This document shows positions 1-10,434 of a stretch of DNA of 64,000 nt, one piece after another. This stretch comes from Demequina aurantiaca (GTDB lineage: Bacteria; Actinomycetota; Actinomycetes; Actinomycetales; Demequinaceae), in NCBI RefSeq assembly GCF_000975135.1, contig NZ_BBRF01000003.1, positions 211,469-275,468 on the forward strand. The letters run 5' to 3'. Both the position numbers and the translations under genes were made by a program. The stretch's first letter is position 1; each line of letters begins with the position of its first letter. The notes beneath the pieces are model-generated. The model searched no databases, was not told the origin of the DNA, and was given only the letters and a program-made list of their open reading frames with translations.

Positions 1-16
1 CGGGTGCGTCGCTCAT
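1..16 (-). CDS. 5' edge of an unidentified downstream gene
   Basis: An ATG on the minus strand at 16-14 overlaps the TGA stop of hisI (13-15) in an ATGA arrangement, which in this window marks translationally coupled gene pairs. Only five codons (MSDAP) are inside the window, so the product cannot be identified. In many actinobacteria trpE follows hisI, but that is only a contextual guess. Confidence 0.35.
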
Positions 17-372
17 GACTGTGCTCCCACCACGGCGCCAAGGTCGCCGCCGGCCTCGAAGCACGTGCGGGTACCTGTGTGGCACGCGGGCCCGTGCTGG
101 TCCACCTTCAACAGGATCGCGTCGCCGTCACAGTCGAGCTCTGCCGACTTGACCCACTGCGAGTGACCTGACGTGTCGCCCTTGCGCCACAGTTCTTGAC
201 GGGATCGGCTCCAGTAGACCGCGCGACCGGTAGTCAGTGTCTCTGCGAGCGCCTCGTCGTTCATCCAGGCGACCATCAGGACCTCGCCGGTGTCGTGCTG
301 CTGCACAACGGCGCAGACGAGTCCGGCGGGGTCGCGCTTGAGGCGTGTTGCGATGCTGGGGTCCAAGGGCAT
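13..372 (-). CDS. hisI: Phosphoribosyl-AMP cyclohydrolase
   Basis: HisI opens the adenine ring of phosphoribosyl-AMP, the third step of histidine synthesis, in the cytoplasm. The 119-aa protein has the usual length of a monofunctional HisI and carries the metal-binding DCDGD segment (residues 80-84) and the zinc cysteines C97 and C104 in [26 protein letters not shown] (about 54-70) is the family core. It is the last complete gene of the minus-strand run and is separated from hisF by two ABC transporter genes, an unusual insertion into a his pair. The ATG at 372 gives the expected N-terminus. Confidence 0.95.
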   Translation of the reverse strand: MPLDPSIATRLKRDPAGLVCAVVQQHDTGEVLMVAWMNDEALAETLTTGRAVYWSRSRQELWRKGDTSGHSQWVKSAELDCDGDAILLKVDQHGPACHTGTRTCFEAGGDLGAVVGAQS

Positions 373-401
373 GCGCTTATCTTTCCATGTCCCGGGCGAA
401 A

Positions 402-2243
402 TCAGTCACGCGTTTGCGAGACCCACGCGGCGTACAACTCCGCGTAGATGCCGCCAGCGTTGACGAGCTCCCGGTGCGGGCCCACCTCGACCAGTTCGCC
501 GTGCTCCATGACGCCCACGATGTCGGCGCGCTCTGCCGTCGAGAGCCGGTGTGCGATCACGACCGCAGTGCGCCCCCGCATCAGACCCTCGAGGGCGCGC
601 GAGATGCGCACCTCGGTGGCGGGATCGACCGCAGAGGTGGCCTCGTCGAGGATGAGCAGGTCCGGGTCACGCAGATACGCACGGGCGATGGAGATGAACT
701 GGCGCTCCCCTGCCGACATCAGTTCGCCGCGTGGACCCACTGGAGTATCGATGCCCAGGGGAAGCGTCGCGAGCCAGGCCTCCAGCCCCAGGGACTCAAA
801 GGCTGCCAAGGCGCGTTGCTCGAGGTCCTCGGCCGTGGCATCGGGCCGTGCATAGGCAAGGTTGGAGCGAATGGTGCCGTCAAAGAGGAAGCCCTCCTGG
901 GGCACCACGGCCACCGAGCGCCGCAGCGAGTCCATCGGCACGTCGCGCACGTCCACGCCGCCCACGCGAATGACACCCTCCGTGGGGTCGAAGAAGCGCG
1001 ACATGAGCCGGGCTAGTGACGTCTTTCCCGAGCCGGTCTGCCCGACGAGTGCGATGCGCTTGCCTGCCGGGACGTTCAAGTCGACGCCCTTGAGAACCTC
1101 GGGACCGCCGGGGTACGTCAGTCGTACCCCGGAGATATCGAGCTCCCCGTGACCATGCGGAATGTCGGTGCCGTCCGCTCCGGGGTCGGCCACCGTCACC
1201 TCGGCATCGACCAGTTCGAGGACGCGGCGCCAGCCCACCATCGCGCGCTGCATCTCCGCGAGCATCTCGATGATCCACATCAGCGGACCGGAGAACATGT
1301 AGACGAGGAAGGCGTATGCCACCACGGTGCCGACACTGAGGTCGCCGCGCAGTCCCAGTCCGGTCCCGACGATGAGCGCGAGCCCCGTCGCGAGCGACTG
1401 CCCGAGCACGGTCGAGGAGAACGTGAAGGCGGCCACCCGCGAGGCACGACGCTCGGAGCGCAAAATCGAGTCAATCTCGCCGTGCAACTGGTCACGCATA
1501 CGCTGCTGGGCGCCGTAGGAGCGAATGGTGGAGACGCCCACGATCTGCTCCGAGGTGCGGCCGAGCAGGTCGCCCATCTGTTCGCGTACCCACTGGAAGG
1601 CCTGACGAACTCGGGGCTGGATCCACAGCAGGGATAACGCCATCGGGGTGAAGGCCAGCAACACCACTAGCGACAACTGCCACGAGTAGGCGACCATCAC
1701 ACAGAAAACCACGACGGATTCGAGCGCGGCGATGATCATGGCCGCGCCGGTCCACTGCATCAGGTCTCGCATCGTCTCTACGTCGCCGGTCACGCGCGAC
1801 ACGTAGCGGCCGCGCTGTTCCTCGTTCTGTGTCAGAACTGACAGCTCGTGGACCTTCTTGAAGGCGCGCACGCGCAACGTCGCGAGTCCGGCCTCGGCAG
1901 CTGTCACCATGCGCGTGCGTACGCGCCACGCGAGAATGGAGCCGATGATTAACACCACGGCACCAGCGATGGCGTAGCGGACCACCAGCGTGGTGTCGAC
2001 CCCGCCCTCAGCCAGGAGTCCCTCGTCCGTGATGCGTTGCATCAGGAAGGGTACGGCGGCACGACCCATCGCGGCGATGGTCGCCAATGCCAGTGTGACT
2101 CCGAGGCCCACGCGGAACTCGGGGCTGACCGACAGCCCCTGCTTGAAGGTCGAGGCTAGACGTGGCGCCTTGGCGATCTTGGGTCTGCGCTGCTTGGGCT
2201 TCGATGAAGATTGAGGCATGTCTGACTGCGGCGAATCCGTCAT
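402..2243 (-). CDS. ABC exporter half-transporter, non-degenerate NBD subunit
   Basis: This 613-aa half-transporter has an N-terminal membrane domain (about residues 40-340) fused to an ATPase domain. Walker A is GQTGSGKTS (401-409), Walker B ends in the catalytic pair D533-E534, and the H-loop histidine is H565. Its signature is MSAGERQ (509-515) instead of LSGGQ. Its start overlaps the stop of the upstream half-transporter by ATGA, so the two are coupled and very likely form a heterodimer. This subunit provides the catalytic Glu and His; its altered signature would face the partner's degenerate Walker A site. The substrate is unknown; drug or lipid/peptide export is typical of the family. 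Confidence 0.9.
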   Translation of the reverse strand: MTDSPQSDMPQSSSKPKQRRPKIAKAPRLASTFKQGLSVSPEFRVGLGVTLALATIAAMGRAAVPFLMQRITDEGLLAEGGVDTTLVVRYAIAGAVVLIIGSILAWRVRTRMVTAAEAGLATLRVRAFKKVHELSVLTQNEEQRGRYVSRVTGDVETMRDLMQWTGAAMIIAALESVVVFCVMVAYSWQLSLVVLLAFTPMALSLLWIQPRVRQAFQWVREQMGDLLGRTSEQIVGVSTIRSYGAQQRMRDQLHGEIDSILRSERRASRVAAFTFSSTVLGQSLATGLALIVGTGLGLRGDLSVGTVVAYAFLVYMFSGPLMWIIEMLAEMQRAMVGWRRVLELVDAEVTVADPGADGTDIPHGHGELDISGVRLTYPGGPEVLKGVDLNVPAGKRIALVGQTGSGKTSLARLMSRFFDPTEGVIRVGGVDVRDVPMDSLRRSVAVVPQEGFLFDGTIRSNLAYARPDATAEDLEQRALAAFESLGLEAWLATLPLGIDTPVGPRGELMSAGERQFISIARAYLRDPDLLILDEATSAVDPATEVRISRALEGLMRGRTAVVIAHRLSTAERADIVGVMEHGELVEVGPHRELVNAGGIYAELYAAWVSQTRD

Positions 2244-4117
2244 CCGACGTACCCCCGGTCCTGAGCGGCCTGGCGCTGCGAGTCTTCCTCGTATGCCAAC
2301 ACCAGTGAACGGTAGCCTCCGTCACGCTCGATCAGGTCGGAGTGCGACCCGGAATCCACGACCCTGCCAGCCTCGACGTGCACCACGTGATCGGCGAGCA
2401 AGATGGACGCAAGTCGGTACGCGATGATCAGCACCGTGGGGCCGCGACCGTCCGCGCCCAGTCCACGCAGAATCTGCTGTTCAACGCGCGGGTCGACGGC
2501 CGACGTTGCGTCGTCGAGCACCAGGACGCGGGGCTCGCGCACGAGTGCACGGGCGAGCGCGAGTCGCTGGCGCTGGCCTCCCGACAGGTTCATGCCGCGT
2601 TCGGCGAGTACTGCGTCGAGAGGTTCGACGCCCTCACGTGCCAGTTTTTCAATCACATCGGTGACGTTCGCTTGGCGGAGGGCTTCCCACACTTGCTCGT
2701 CCGAGAAGGACTCGCCCAACGTCACGTTCTCGCGCACTGTTCCTGAGAAGACGAACGCCGACTGTGGCACTAAAGCGACGTGGTCACCCAGCGCAGCAAT
2801 GGTCGACAGATCGGTGTCGTCGAGCCGAATCTCGCCCTCAGTAGGTCGGGCGAGGCGCGTGGCGGCGAGGGCAACGGTGCTCTTTCCAGAGCCCGTCGCG
2901 CCGACCAACGCGGTAATGGTGCCCGGCTCGAGGGTGAGCGACACGTCTCGCAGGATCACCGCGAGGTTGCCATCGCCGTCGTCGGCACCAATGTCCGTGC
3001 CGTCAAAGACCATGCGTCCCGCTCCGGCCGATGCGACGGTCACCGTGCCGGGCTCGTCAACCTCCGTTGCTGCCTTGGCGATCTCTCCCACGCGACGGAA
3101 GGCGACGAGCGCCTGAGGCATCTGGCCCAGCAGCCAACCGAGACCGCGAATCGGCACGGCGAGCAGCGTCACCAGGTAAATGGCGGAGACGACGTTGCCG
3201 ACGCTGACGGCTCCCGCCTCCGCACGGTAGGCGCCCACAATCATGAGCGCGACGGACCCCAGCGGCACCACCACATCCATCATGGGCTCGAACCACGCCG
3301 ATGTCTTTCCCACGCGGGTGTCGGCGTCGCGCAGCGCATTGGCCGCGGCCGCGAAGCGCTTGGCCTCGATGTCCTCGGCACCCAGAGCCTTCACCACCGT
3401 GCCGCCTTCGAAGCTCTCGTGGGCGATCGTCGACACCTCGGAACGCAGGCTTTGGCCCTTGTCCCAGCGTGGGGTGATGATGCGCTCGTACGCGACGTTG
3501 ATGAGGAAAATCACCGGGACGACGGCCAGCCCAGTGAGTGCGAGCCATGGGTCCATGATCCACATCGAGTACCCAGCGGCGAACATCATCACGAACGAGC
3601 CGAGGGTGAACGCAAAGGGATGCAGGGTGTCGGTCGCCGTCTCGGAGTCCGACGACATCGCGGACAGCAACCGGCCCGAGGGATTTGCGCGGTGCCAGCC
3701 GAGCGGCAACGCTGCCAGAGCATCGGCGATGACCCTGCGGTGACGGGCGCCTACGCCGGCGACCGCGCCACCCTGGACCGCACGGCGAACGCCCACAAGG
3801 ACGGCGTTGACGATGCCGATGGCGAGGAATGCGCCGCCGGCGAGCAGGATTGCCACCTTGGGATCTTGCGAGAACTCACCCCACGAGCCCTTGATGGGAT
3901 CGCCGGCGATTCCCGGGATGACCACGTCGTCGGTGATCTCGCCCAGCAGCGTGCCGAAAAGTACCGTCAAGAGGCTGAACGCGGCGGCCGCCGCGACAGC
4001 CGTGCCGAAGCGCCACGGCTCAGTCTTGATGGCGTGCTTGAGGAGACCGAGCGCACGTCGGGTAAATGAGCCGTGAAGGTCGTAATCCTTGGCGGCGTCC
4101 CCGGCGGCGCGGGTCAC
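2240..4117 (-). CDS. ABC exporter half-transporter with degenerate NBD
   Basis: A 625-aa fused membrane/ATPase protein, partner of the next gene. Walker A is GATGSGKST (406-414) and the signature LSGGQ is canonical (511-515). The catalytic glutamate after Walker B is Asp (D535-D536), and the H-loop histidine is replaced by tyrosine (Y567). These are hallmarks of the degenerate half in heterodimeric exporters of the TM287/288 type. It starts with GTG at 4117, whose GTGA overlaps the hisF stop. Six transmembrane segments lie between about residues 40 and 330. The substrate is not evident. Confidence 0.9.
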   Translation of the reverse strand: MTRAAGDAAKDYDLHGSFTRRALGLLKHAIKTEPWRFGTAVAAAAAFSLLTVLFGTLLGEITDDVVIPGIAGDPIKGSWGEFSQDPKVAILLAGGAFLAIGIVNAVLVGVRRAVQGGAVAGVGARHRRVIADALAALPLGWHRANPSGRLLSAMSSDSETATDTLHPFAFTLGSFVMMFAAGYSMWIMDPWLALTGLAVVPVIFLINVAYERIITPRWDKGQSLRSEVSTIAHESFEGGTVVKALGAEDIEAKRFAAAANALRDADTRVGKTSAWFEPMMDVVVPLGSVALMIVGAYRAEAGAVSVGNVVSAIYLVTLLAVPIRGLGWLLGQMPQALVAFRRVGEIAKAATEVDEPGTVTVASAGAGRMVFDGTDIGADDGDGNLAVILRDVSLTLEPGTITALVGATGSGKSTVALAATRLARPTEGEIRLDDTDLSTIAALGDHVALVPQSAFVFSGTVRENVTLGESFSDEQVWEALRQANVTDVIEKLAREGVEPLDAVLAERGMNLSGGQRQRLALARALVREPRVLVLDDATSAVDPRVEQQILRGLGADGRGPTVLIIAYRLASILLADHVVHVEAGRVVDSGSHSDLIERDGGYRSLVLAYEEDSQRQAAQDRGYVG

Positions 4118-4884
4118 CGCACCTCAATTCCGGCGCGGCGCATGTGTTCCTTGACCTCGGCGATCGTCAGCTGGCCAAAGTGGAACACGCTCGCGGCGAG
4201 TACGGCGTCGGCCCCCGCGTGAACGGCGTCGACAAAGTCGTCGGGTCGGCCGGCACCGCCGGACGCAATCAGGGGCACGGACACCACGTCGCGCACCTCC
4301 TTAATCATCTGCAGGTCGAAGCCGTCGTTGGTGCCGTCCGCATCCATCGAGTTCAGCAGAATCTCTCCTGCGCCCAACGTCGCGACGCGCTCGGCCCACT
4401 GCACGGCATCGATGCCGGTGCCGACCCGTCCACCGTGAGTGGTGACCTCGTAGCCGGACTCCGTACGGGTATCGCCCTGGACCCGGCGCGCGTCGACGGA
4501 CAGCACCAATACCTGGCTGCCGAAACGCTGCGCAATCTCGCTGATGAGTTCCGGCCTCGCGATGGCGGCGGTATTAACGCCTACCTTGTCCGCGCCGGCC
4601 CGCAGCAGCTTGTCGACGTCATCGGGGCTACGCACGCCGCCGCCTACCGTCAGTGGGACGAAGACCTGTTCCGCGGTGCGACGCACCACGTCGTACGTGG
4701 TCTCACGGGATCCAGAGGATGCGGTGACGTCGAGGAAGGTGAGTTCGTCGGCGCCCGATGCGCCATAGGTTGCGGCGAGTTCGACGGGGTCGCCAGCATC
4801 GCGCAAGTTCTCGAAATTGACGCCCTTCACTACGCGACCGGCGTCGACGTCGAGGCAGGGAATGATGCGAATTGATACAGCCAT
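4114..4884 (-). CDS. hisF: Imidazole glycerol phosphate synthase, cyclase subunit
   Basis: HisF uses ammonia from HisH to convert PRFAR into imidazole glycerol phosphate and AICAR. The start at 4884 gives the standard N-terminus [16 protein letters not shown] with catalytic D12. A longer reading frame to 4902 would add six residues not seen in the family. The second catalytic Asp lies in LVLSVDARR. The length of 256 aa is typical. The start codon shares a base with the TAA stop of the FKBP gene upstream, so it is translated within the same polycistron. hisH and hisA are not in the window. Confidence 0.95.
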   Translation of the reverse strand: MAVSIRIIPCLDVDAGRVVKGVNFENLRDAGDPVELAATYGASGADELTFLDVTASSGSRETTYDVVRRTAEQVFVPLTVGGGVRSPDDVDKLLRAGADKVGVNTAAIARPELISEIAQRFGSQVLVLSVDARRVQGDTRTESGYEVTTHGGRVGTGIDAVQWAERVATLGAGEILLNSMDADGTNDGFDLQMIKEVRDVVSVPLIASGGAGRPDDFVDAVHAGADAVLAASVFHFGQLTIAEVKEHMRRAGIEVR

Positions 4885-5798
4885 TAGTTCCCCGGATTCC
4901 ACACGTCGAGCACGTCAACAACGAAGACCAGCGTACCCATGTCCGGGTAGCCCGACTCCGGTGGCACCACAATCTCGACTTGTGATCCGGCCTCGACGTC
5001 GATGAGCGCCTGATCCCAGCCCGCGATGACCTGGCCTACGCCGATCTGGGTCTCAAACGGGGCGTTCTCGGACGGCCACGAAGTCTCGAAGATGTCACCA
5101 GACTCCCAGGATTTCTCCTCGTTCTTGCCCGCGTCCCAGTGCACGCCCACGTAGTTGACCGTGACGAACGAGCCAGAGGTGATCTGTGGGCCCGTCCCCT
5201 GGATCAGAACCGCCGACGTCACGTCGGCCGGGGGGTCATCATCGGGAATAGTGATGGTCGGCTCTCCGGTGGAGCTCAGCGTGACCGCGGGCATGTCGGG
5301 GTTGATGACGCTATTGGTTCCCTGCGCCCGGATGGGCAGGACGTCGACCACGATCGCGACAGGAGGCTTGCCCTCGTCGTCAATGCCGGCGGGCGAGACC
5401 TGCAAAATGCGCGCGCCGACGTTGACAGTCTTGAGAACCTCGTAGAGGTCGTCACCCACGACCTCGGGTGCGAGGAGGAACGAGCGCGGCAGACCGTCGT
5501 ACGTGTTGATCAGCTGCGTGTGGTCCTGAAGCGACTCACCGTAGATGTCCAGCAGCAACGGCTGGCCCTCCTGCAACGGTTCGCCCTCGCCCTCCCACTC
5601 GACGCGATACTCGGGCTTGGGATACGCGAGTCCGGGGACGAAGTCCAGAGTGGGCGCGAGCGAATCTGACGAGCCGATGGCGATGGCCTCAATCTGCCCA
5701 GTTGCCGATGCCGTGGCCGACGGATCCTCCGAGGAGGTCGACGAGCACCCTACGAGCGCCAGTGAGGCGGCAAGGGTCAAGGCAACAAGGCGGCGCAT
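4884..5798 (-). CDS. FKBP-type peptidyl-prolyl isomerase lipoprotein
   Basis: A 304-aa exported lipoprotein: short signal peptide, lipobox LVGC with the lipidated C18, then a Ser/Asp/Thr-rich linker. The N-terminal half (about 40-190) is an incomplete FKBP-like region. The C-terminal 100 residues form a recognisable FKBP domain ([36 protein letters not shown]). It probably helps fold proteins outside the membrane. It sits directly downstream of pafA and upstream of hisF, and FKBP genes often neighbour pafA in actinobacteria. A GGAAAGGA ribosome site precedes the ATG at 5798. Confidence 0.88.
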   Translation of the reverse strand: MRRLVALTLAASLALVGCSSTSSEDPSATASATGQIEAIAIGSSDSLAPTLDFVPGLAYPKPEYRVEWEGEGEPLQEGQPLLLDIYGESLQDHTQLINTYDGLPRSFLLAPEVVGDDLYEVLKTVNVGARILQVSPAGIDDEGKPPVAIVVDVLPIRAQGTNSVINPDMPAVTLSSTGEPTITIPDDDPPADVTSAVLIQGTGPQITSGSFVTVNYVGVHWDAGKNEEKSWESGDIFETSWPSENAPFETQIGVGQVIAGWDQALIDVEAGSQVEIVVPPESGYPDMGTLVFVVDVLDVWNPGN

Positions 5799-5824
5799 GC
5801 GCGTCCTTTCCGGGGGGTAAGCGT

Positions 5825-7249
5825 TTATTCTACTGGCGCTGCGGGCGCACCAAGCATCCCCAACAGAACGTTTACGCGTTCGTCCTCGTTCCTGAACGGA
5901 TCCTTCAGGAGCACGGTACGACCGTCGCTACCAGTGATCTTGAGGTGCACCCAGTCCACGGTGAAGTCGCGGCCGGCGGCCAGAGCCGCGGACACGAACA
6001 ATCCGCGCAGGCGCGCCCGCGTGGTCGCGGGGGCGTTGGTGACGGCGTCGTCGATCTGCTCGTCAGTGATGATGCGCCGTACGAGACCCTGGCTCTGCAA
6101 CCGGTAGAACAGGCCACGCTCGGGCGAGATGTCGTGGAACGCCATCTCCAGGCGCGCGAGGCGCGGGTCGTCCAGTTCGCACTTGAGCTTGCGCTGGTAA
6201 CGCATGACTACTCGGTGCTTGATGGCCCAGTCCAACTCGGTCTCCACCAGCGTGAAGTCCTGAGTGCGCACGGCGTCGATCCCACGCTGCCACAAGTCCA
6301 GGATGGATTCCACCTCGGCGGTGGGAGTGATGATCCCGCCCACATGCGCGCGTACCGCGTCGAGATACGTCTGCTGGAGTTGTACCGCTGTCAGGTGCCG
6401 TCCGTCGGTGAGTTCAACCGTGGCCTGACCGGTGAGGTCGTGGGCGATGTCGCGAATCGCCTGCATCTCATGCGCGAGTGCCAACTGAGGGAAGTCCGCG
6501 CGGGCCTCCACAATGCGCAGCACCAGGTCGGTCGCGCCCACCTTCAACAACGCGGTGGGCTCGGCCATCGTGGAGTCGCCCACGATGATGTGCATGCGGC
6601 GATACAGCTCGGCGTTGGCGTGTGGCTCGTCGCGCGTGTTGATCATGGGACGCGAGCGCGTGGTGGCCGAGCTCATCCCCTCCCACATGTGATCCGCGCG
6701 AGGCGAGAATGAGAAGTGCGCGCCCTGGGGTGTGCGCGTGATGCAGCCGGCGCCGGTCACGATTTGGCGCGAGATCAGAAACGGCAGCAGATTCGACGCG
6801 AAGGCCCTGAAGTCCGAGCGCCGGCGAACCAGGTAGTTCTCGTGGCAGCCGTAGCTGTTGCCGGCCGAGTCCACGTTGTTCTTGTACAAGTGAATGGTGC
6901 CGTCGATGCCCGCGGCTCGCAGGCGCTCCTCGCCCCCGGCAATGAGGTTGTGCACGATGCGCTCGCCGGCCTTGTCGGCCGCGATCAGGTCTGTCAGCGA
7001 GTCGCATTCTGCGGTCGCGTACTCGGGGTGCGCGCCCACGTCGATGTACAGGCGCGATGCGTTGGGCAGGAACACATTGGACGAGCGGCCCCACTGAACC
7101 ACAGAGTGGAACAGATGACCCGCTACCTCCTCGGGCGTGACCGAGCGCGACGTCGCGGAGTCGAGGTGCAGGCCGAATTCTGTCTCGAGCCCAAAGATTC
7201 TGCGGGCGGGGTCAACGTCTAGGGGCGCGGGGATATCCGTGGAGATCAT
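5825..7249 (-). CDS. pafA: Pup-protein ligase
   Basis: PafA phosphorylates the C-terminal Glu of Pup and links it to lysines of target proteins. The protein (474 aa) has the nucleotide-binding RRIFGLETEFG at 17-27, the catalytic aspartate D70 in LYIDVGAHPEYATAECDS, KNNVDSAGNSYGCHEN, and TTRSRPMINTRDEPHA. There is no Dop-loop insertion, which separates it from dop. It starts 23 nt after the pup stop. In mycobacteria prcB and prcA lie between pup and the end of the cluster; here that space is empty. A later start closer to RRIF is possible, since there is no strong ribosome site before 7249. Confidence 0.95.
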   Translation of the reverse strand: MISTDIPAPLDVDPARRIFGLETEFGLHLDSATSRSVTPEEVAGHLFHSVVQWGRSSNVFLPNASRLYIDVGAHPEYATAECDSLTDLIAADKAGERIVHNLIAGGEERLRAAGIDGTIHLYKNNVDSAGNSYGCHENYLVRRRSDFRAFASNLLPFLISRQIVTGAGCITRTPQGAHFSFSPRADHMWEGMSSATTRSRPMINTRDEPHANAELYRRMHIIVGDSTMAEPTALLKVGATDLVLRIVEARADFPQLALAHEMQAIRDIAHDLTGQATVELTDGRHLTAVQLQQTYLDAVRAHVGGIITPTAEVESILDLWQRGIDAVRTQDFTLVETELDWAIKHRVVMRYQRKLKCELDDPRLARLEMAFHDISPERGLFYRLQSQGLVRRIITDEQIDDAVTNAPATTRARLRGLFVSAALAAGRDFTVDWVHLKITGSDGRTVLLKDPFRNEDERVNVLLGMLGAPAAPVE

Positions 7250-7272
7250 GGCCGATGCGGAGCCCGGAGGGG

Positions 7273-7452
7273 CTACTCGCCACCCTTTTGCACAAAGGAG
7301 CGCACGAACTGCTCAGCATTGACCTGCAGCGAGCCGTCGATCTCGTCGAGCAGGTCGTCGAGCGCGTCGGTGTTCGCGGCCTGCGTGGGCGCAGCGGGTG
7401 CGTCGGGGACGTCGTCCTCGTGGGACTGGCTGGATGAGTGAGTCTGAGGCAT
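7273..7452 (-). CDS. pup: Prokaryotic ubiquitin-like protein Pup
   Basis: A 59-aa gene read directly from the minus strand. It starts MPQTHSSSQSHEDD, is rich in Asp, Ser, Ala and Pro, and has the LDDLLDEIDGSLQVNAEQF helix segment and the C-terminus VQKGGE. The final residue is Glu, so it is ligation-ready and would not need deamidation by Dop, unlike the GGQ form of mycobacteria. Upstream it is 9 nt from dop, and downstream 23 nt from pafA, so it is clearly part of the same operon. The disordered N-terminus and the helical C-terminal half that binds ARC and PafA match the family. Confidence 0.97.
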   Translation of the reverse strand: MPQTHSSSQSHEDDVPDAPAAPTQAANTDALDDLLDEIDGSLQVNAEQFVRSFVQKGGE

Positions 7453-7461
7453 GTCCCGAGT

Positions 7462-9021
7462 CTATCCCCCGATCAGGGAGTCGAGGAGGGGGTGCGTGGT
7501 GGCGAGGGGGTCGTCCAGATGGACCACTTCGAGGTCACCGTGCGTGGTCTCACGGTCGAGGACCACAGAGGACCAGCCGGCCGCGTCGAGCAGGTCCGGC
7601 CGCGCGGCCACCATGTCGCCTCGCAGGCGCGCCCTGGTGTCGCGGGGTGCGGTGCGCATCGCCGCGGCAACGTCCTCGTCAGTGACCACCCGCTCGAATG
7701 ATCCGGCCCGCTCGAGGCGTGCTGCGAGTCCCGTGCCAAGTTGACTCCACTGCACGTCCGCGGCTGCGAGGCGAGCATCGTCCCAGGGCAGGTCCTGCAC
7801 CTCTCCCCGCTCGTCGACGGGGGCGTACTTGGATCGCATCCGGCCCAATAGCTGCAGTTTTGCCACCCACTCCACCTCACGGGCGGCGCTAAAGATGTCG
7901 CGGTCCAGCAGGTCGAGCACGCTCTCCCACCGGGTGATGACGTACGCGTCCGTGGCGCTCGCGACGTAGGTGCGGCAGATTTCCAGCAGGGCGCGCTGAA
8001 TCTGCAGCGCCGTCGCCTTGTCGCCCGAGGCCAGGACAAATGGCGCGCGCAGCGTCAGGTCTCGCGACACGGTCTGAACGTCGCTCACGGGCTCGCGAAG
8101 TTCGCAGGCACCCAGGCGCGTGTCCCTCGCCTCGATGGCCGCGAGCACCAGCGCTGTAGTGCCGGTCTTGAGCAGGATGGGGATGTCCATGCAGTTGGCA
8201 TCGCCGATGATCACGTGCAGGCGGCGCCACCTGCTGCGCTCCGCGTGCGGCTCGTCACGGGTGTTGATGATGGGACGACGCAGCGTGGTCTCCAGTCCCA
8301 CCTCCGCCTCCATGTAGTCGGCGCGCTGAGACATCTGGAAGCCAGCGCCCTCGCCACGCTGGCCGATCCCGACGCGGCCGGCACCCGTGAAGATCTGGCG
8401 GGTCACCAGGTGTGGGGTCAGGTACTTGATGACGTCGTCAAAGTCGGTGTCACGGCGGATCAGGAAGTTCTCGTGAGTGCCGTAGCTCGCACCCTTGCCG
8501 TCCACGTTGTTCTTGTACAGCGCGACTCGCTCGTCCTCCTCGCGCTCGTACTCGACCGTGGCCGCGAGCGCGATCGCATCGCCGGCGCGGTCCCACAGCA
8601 CGGCGTCGCGCGCGTTGGTGACCTCGGGGCCCGAGTACTCGGGGTGGGCGTGGTCCACGTAGAAGCGCGCGCCGTTGGCCAGCACCGCGTTGAGGTGCGC
8701 GGGGTCCTCCCACGAGCCGCGTCGCCTGCGCAGCGTCACCGCCTGCTCAGCCTCGTCGTACTCCGTGGCGTCGGTGAGCATGTCCGAGGTTGCGGAAGCT
8801 CGCGAGCGCCGCATACCGCGCTGGTCCTGCAACGGGTCCTCGCCGCCGTAGTCCCACCGGGTGGTGGACTGACCGGCCCACGCGCGGCAGGCCTGGACGA
8901 GCCGCGAGGACATCAGGATGGGGTTGGCGCCGGAGCGGTCCGGGTTGGTGATGCCGTACTCGGTCTCGATGCCCATGACCCGTGCGGCATCGCTCTCACC
9001 TGCCGCTTCTTCCATCCCCAC
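7462..9021 (-). CDS. dop: Depupylase / Pup deamidase
   Basis: Dop removes Pup from modified proteins and, where Pup ends in Gln, deamidates it. The 519-aa protein shows MGIETEYGI (16-24), the Dop-specific loop region (about 55-85, WDYGGEDPLQDQRG), the nucleophile-type aspartate D123 in FYVDHAHPEYSGPE, KNNVDGKGASYGTHEN and INTRDEPHA. GTG at 9021 is favoured because GGGGGAG lies 8 nt before it; ATG at 9015 is the alternative. Since Pup here ends in Glu, only the depupylase role should be needed. It follows arc by 3 nt. Confidence 0.95.
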   Translation of the reverse strand: MGMEEAAGESDAARVMGIETEYGITNPDRSGANPILMSSRLVQACRAWAGQSTTRWDYGGEDPLQDQRGMRRSRASATSDMLTDATEYDEAEQAVTLRRRRGSWEDPAHLNAVLANGARFYVDHAHPEYSGPEVTNARDAVLWDRAGDAIALAATVEYEREEDERVALYKNNVDGKGASYGTHENFLIRRDTDFDDVIKYLTPHLVTRQIFTGAGRVGIGQRGEGAGFQMSQRADYMEAEVGLETTLRRPIINTRDEPHAERSRWRRLHVIIGDANCMDIPILLKTGTTALVLAAIEARDTRLGACELREPVSDVQTVSRDLTLRAPFVLASGDKATALQIQRALLEICRTYVASATDAYVITRWESVLDLLDRDIFSAAREVEWVAKLQLLGRMRSKYAPVDERGEVQDLPWDDARLAAADVQWSQLGTGLAARLERAGSFERVVTDEDVAAAMRTAPRDTRARLRGDMVAARPDLLDAAGWSSVVLDRETTHGDLEVVHLDDPLATTHPLLDSLIGG

Positions 9022-9024
9022 GGA

Positions 9025-10434
9025 TTACTCCCCCGCCAACGAACCGGCTGCCACGGCACGTGCCTCGACCAGCTCCTGGTCGCACGCCTCGCGCAGGTGG
9101 GCCGCGGTGATGCCCCGCTCGCCGCCGGAGATCAGCGACTTGATGGCCCCCGTCTTCGCGCGGTCTACGACGTTGCGGATCAGCGCGCCCGAGACGTACT
9201 CGGGGGTGTCCGCGTGGGCGAATAGCGTGTCGACCGCCACGGCATTGAGCGCGCGGGCGGTCGCCACCGCATCGTCGCCGTGCTGGGCGAGTTCGCTGGG
9301 CGCCATCGGCACCGATGCGGTCAGGTACTTGCTGAAGATATCGGCGGCGGACGCGGGGCCGGGACGCGAGACCTCGATCTTCACGTCCAGGCGGCCGGGA
9401 CGCAGGATGGCCGGGTCGATCATGTCCTCGCGGTTGGACGCGCCAATCACGATCACGTTGCTGAGCGACTCGACGCCGTCCAGTTCGGTGAGCAGCTGCG
9501 GGACGATGGTGGTCTCCATGTCGGAACTCACACCCGAGCCGCGGGAGCGGAACAGCGCATCCATCTCGTCGAAGAACACCACCACGGGGGCGCCGGAGGA
9601 CGCCTTGGAGCGAGCGCGCTCGAAAATGGTGCGGATGTAGCGCTCAGTTTCGCCCACGTACTTGTTGAGCAGTTCCGGCCCCTTGACGGACAGGAAGTAC
9701 GAGCGGTCCGCGCCCACGGCCTCGCCGAGCGAGTGCGCGACCGCCTTCGCGATCAACGTCTTGCCGCAGCCGGGAGGACCGTACAGCAGCAGACCACGCG
9801 GCGGGCGTAGGTCGTGCTCGACATACAGCTCGGGGTGACGAATGGGTAGCTCGATCGCGTCGCGGATACGCTCGATCTGCGAGCCGAGGCCACCGATTGC
9901 GCGGTAGTCGACGTCCGGCACTTCCTCGAGCATGAGCGCCTCGACGCCGCTGCGGTCTACCTTCTCCGACGCGAAGCCGGTGCGCGGGTCGATGATGACG
10001 GTGTCACCCTCAGACACGCGCGCATGGGCGTCGCCGCCGATCATGATCACTACGCGCTCGTCCTCGCCGCGCGAGACCACGAGCACCCGGTCAGCATCGA
10101 TGACCTCGCGCACGATCGCGGCCTGACCGGCACGCTCCGCCTCCGCGGTGCCGACCACCACCATCATGGCGTTGAGAAGCACCTCATCGCCCGGCTCCAG
10201 GTCTTTGTCCAGCGACGGCAAGACGGTGACCCGCATGCGGCGCCCACTCGACACGATGTCGGCGTGCTCACCCGCCCACTGCACGAACGTGGCGAACGTC
10301 TGCGGCGGCGCCGATGCCTCGGCGAGCTTGACCTTCATCTCGCCCAGCTGGTCACGCGCCAGGGTCAGCAGGCGCTGCAGTTCCCGGTTCTGACGCTCGA
10401 CGGTCGCGAGCTTGTCCTGTCCCTCTGCCACCAT
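9025..10434 (-). CDS. arc: AAA+ ATPase forming ring-shaped complexes (ARC/Mpa)
   Basis: ARC is the hexameric unfoldase that recognises Pup. The 469-aa protein has a short N-terminal coiled coil (about 1-40), OB-fold domains (about 45-165), and an AAA+ module with Walker A GPPGCGKT, Walker [10 protein letters not shown] and the second region of homology ending ILRPGRLD. It is much shorter than mycobacterial Mpa (about 600 aa). The coiled coil is reduced, and the C-terminus ends SLAGE, lacking the last ~60 residues and the GQYL-type tail that opens the 20S gate. The ATG at 10434 overlaps the trmI stop (TGATG). An upstream extension of the frame lies inside trmI and does not look like protein. 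Confidence 0.93.
   Translation of the reverse strand: MVAEGQDKLATVERQNRELQRLLTLARDQLGEMKVKLAEASAPPQTFATFVQWAGEHADIVSSGRRMRVTVLPSLDKDLEPGDEVLLNAMMVVVGTAEAERAGQAAIVREVIDADRVLVVSRGEDERVVIMIGGDAHARVSEGDTVIIDPRTGFASEKVDRSGVEALMLEEVPDVDYRAIGGLGSQIERIRDAIELPIRHPELYVEHDLRPPRGLLLYGPPGCGKTLIAKAVAHSLGEAVGADRSYFLSVKGPELLNKYVGETERYIRTIFERARSKASSGAPVVVFFDEMDALFRSRGSGVSSDMETTIVPQLLTELDGVESLSNVIVIGASNREDMIDPAILRPGRLDVKIEVSRPGPASAADIFSKYLTASVPMAPSELAQHGDDAVATARALNAVAVDTLFAHADTPEYVSGALIRNVVDRAKTGAIKSLISGGERGITAAHLREACDQELVEARAVAAGSLAGE

Noticed and set aside
2780..4069. Long plus-strand open frame opposite the upstream ABC half-transporter
   Set aside because: It lies wholly antisense to a clear ABC gene, has low-complexity charged composition and no family motif; it is a shadow of GC-rich coding.
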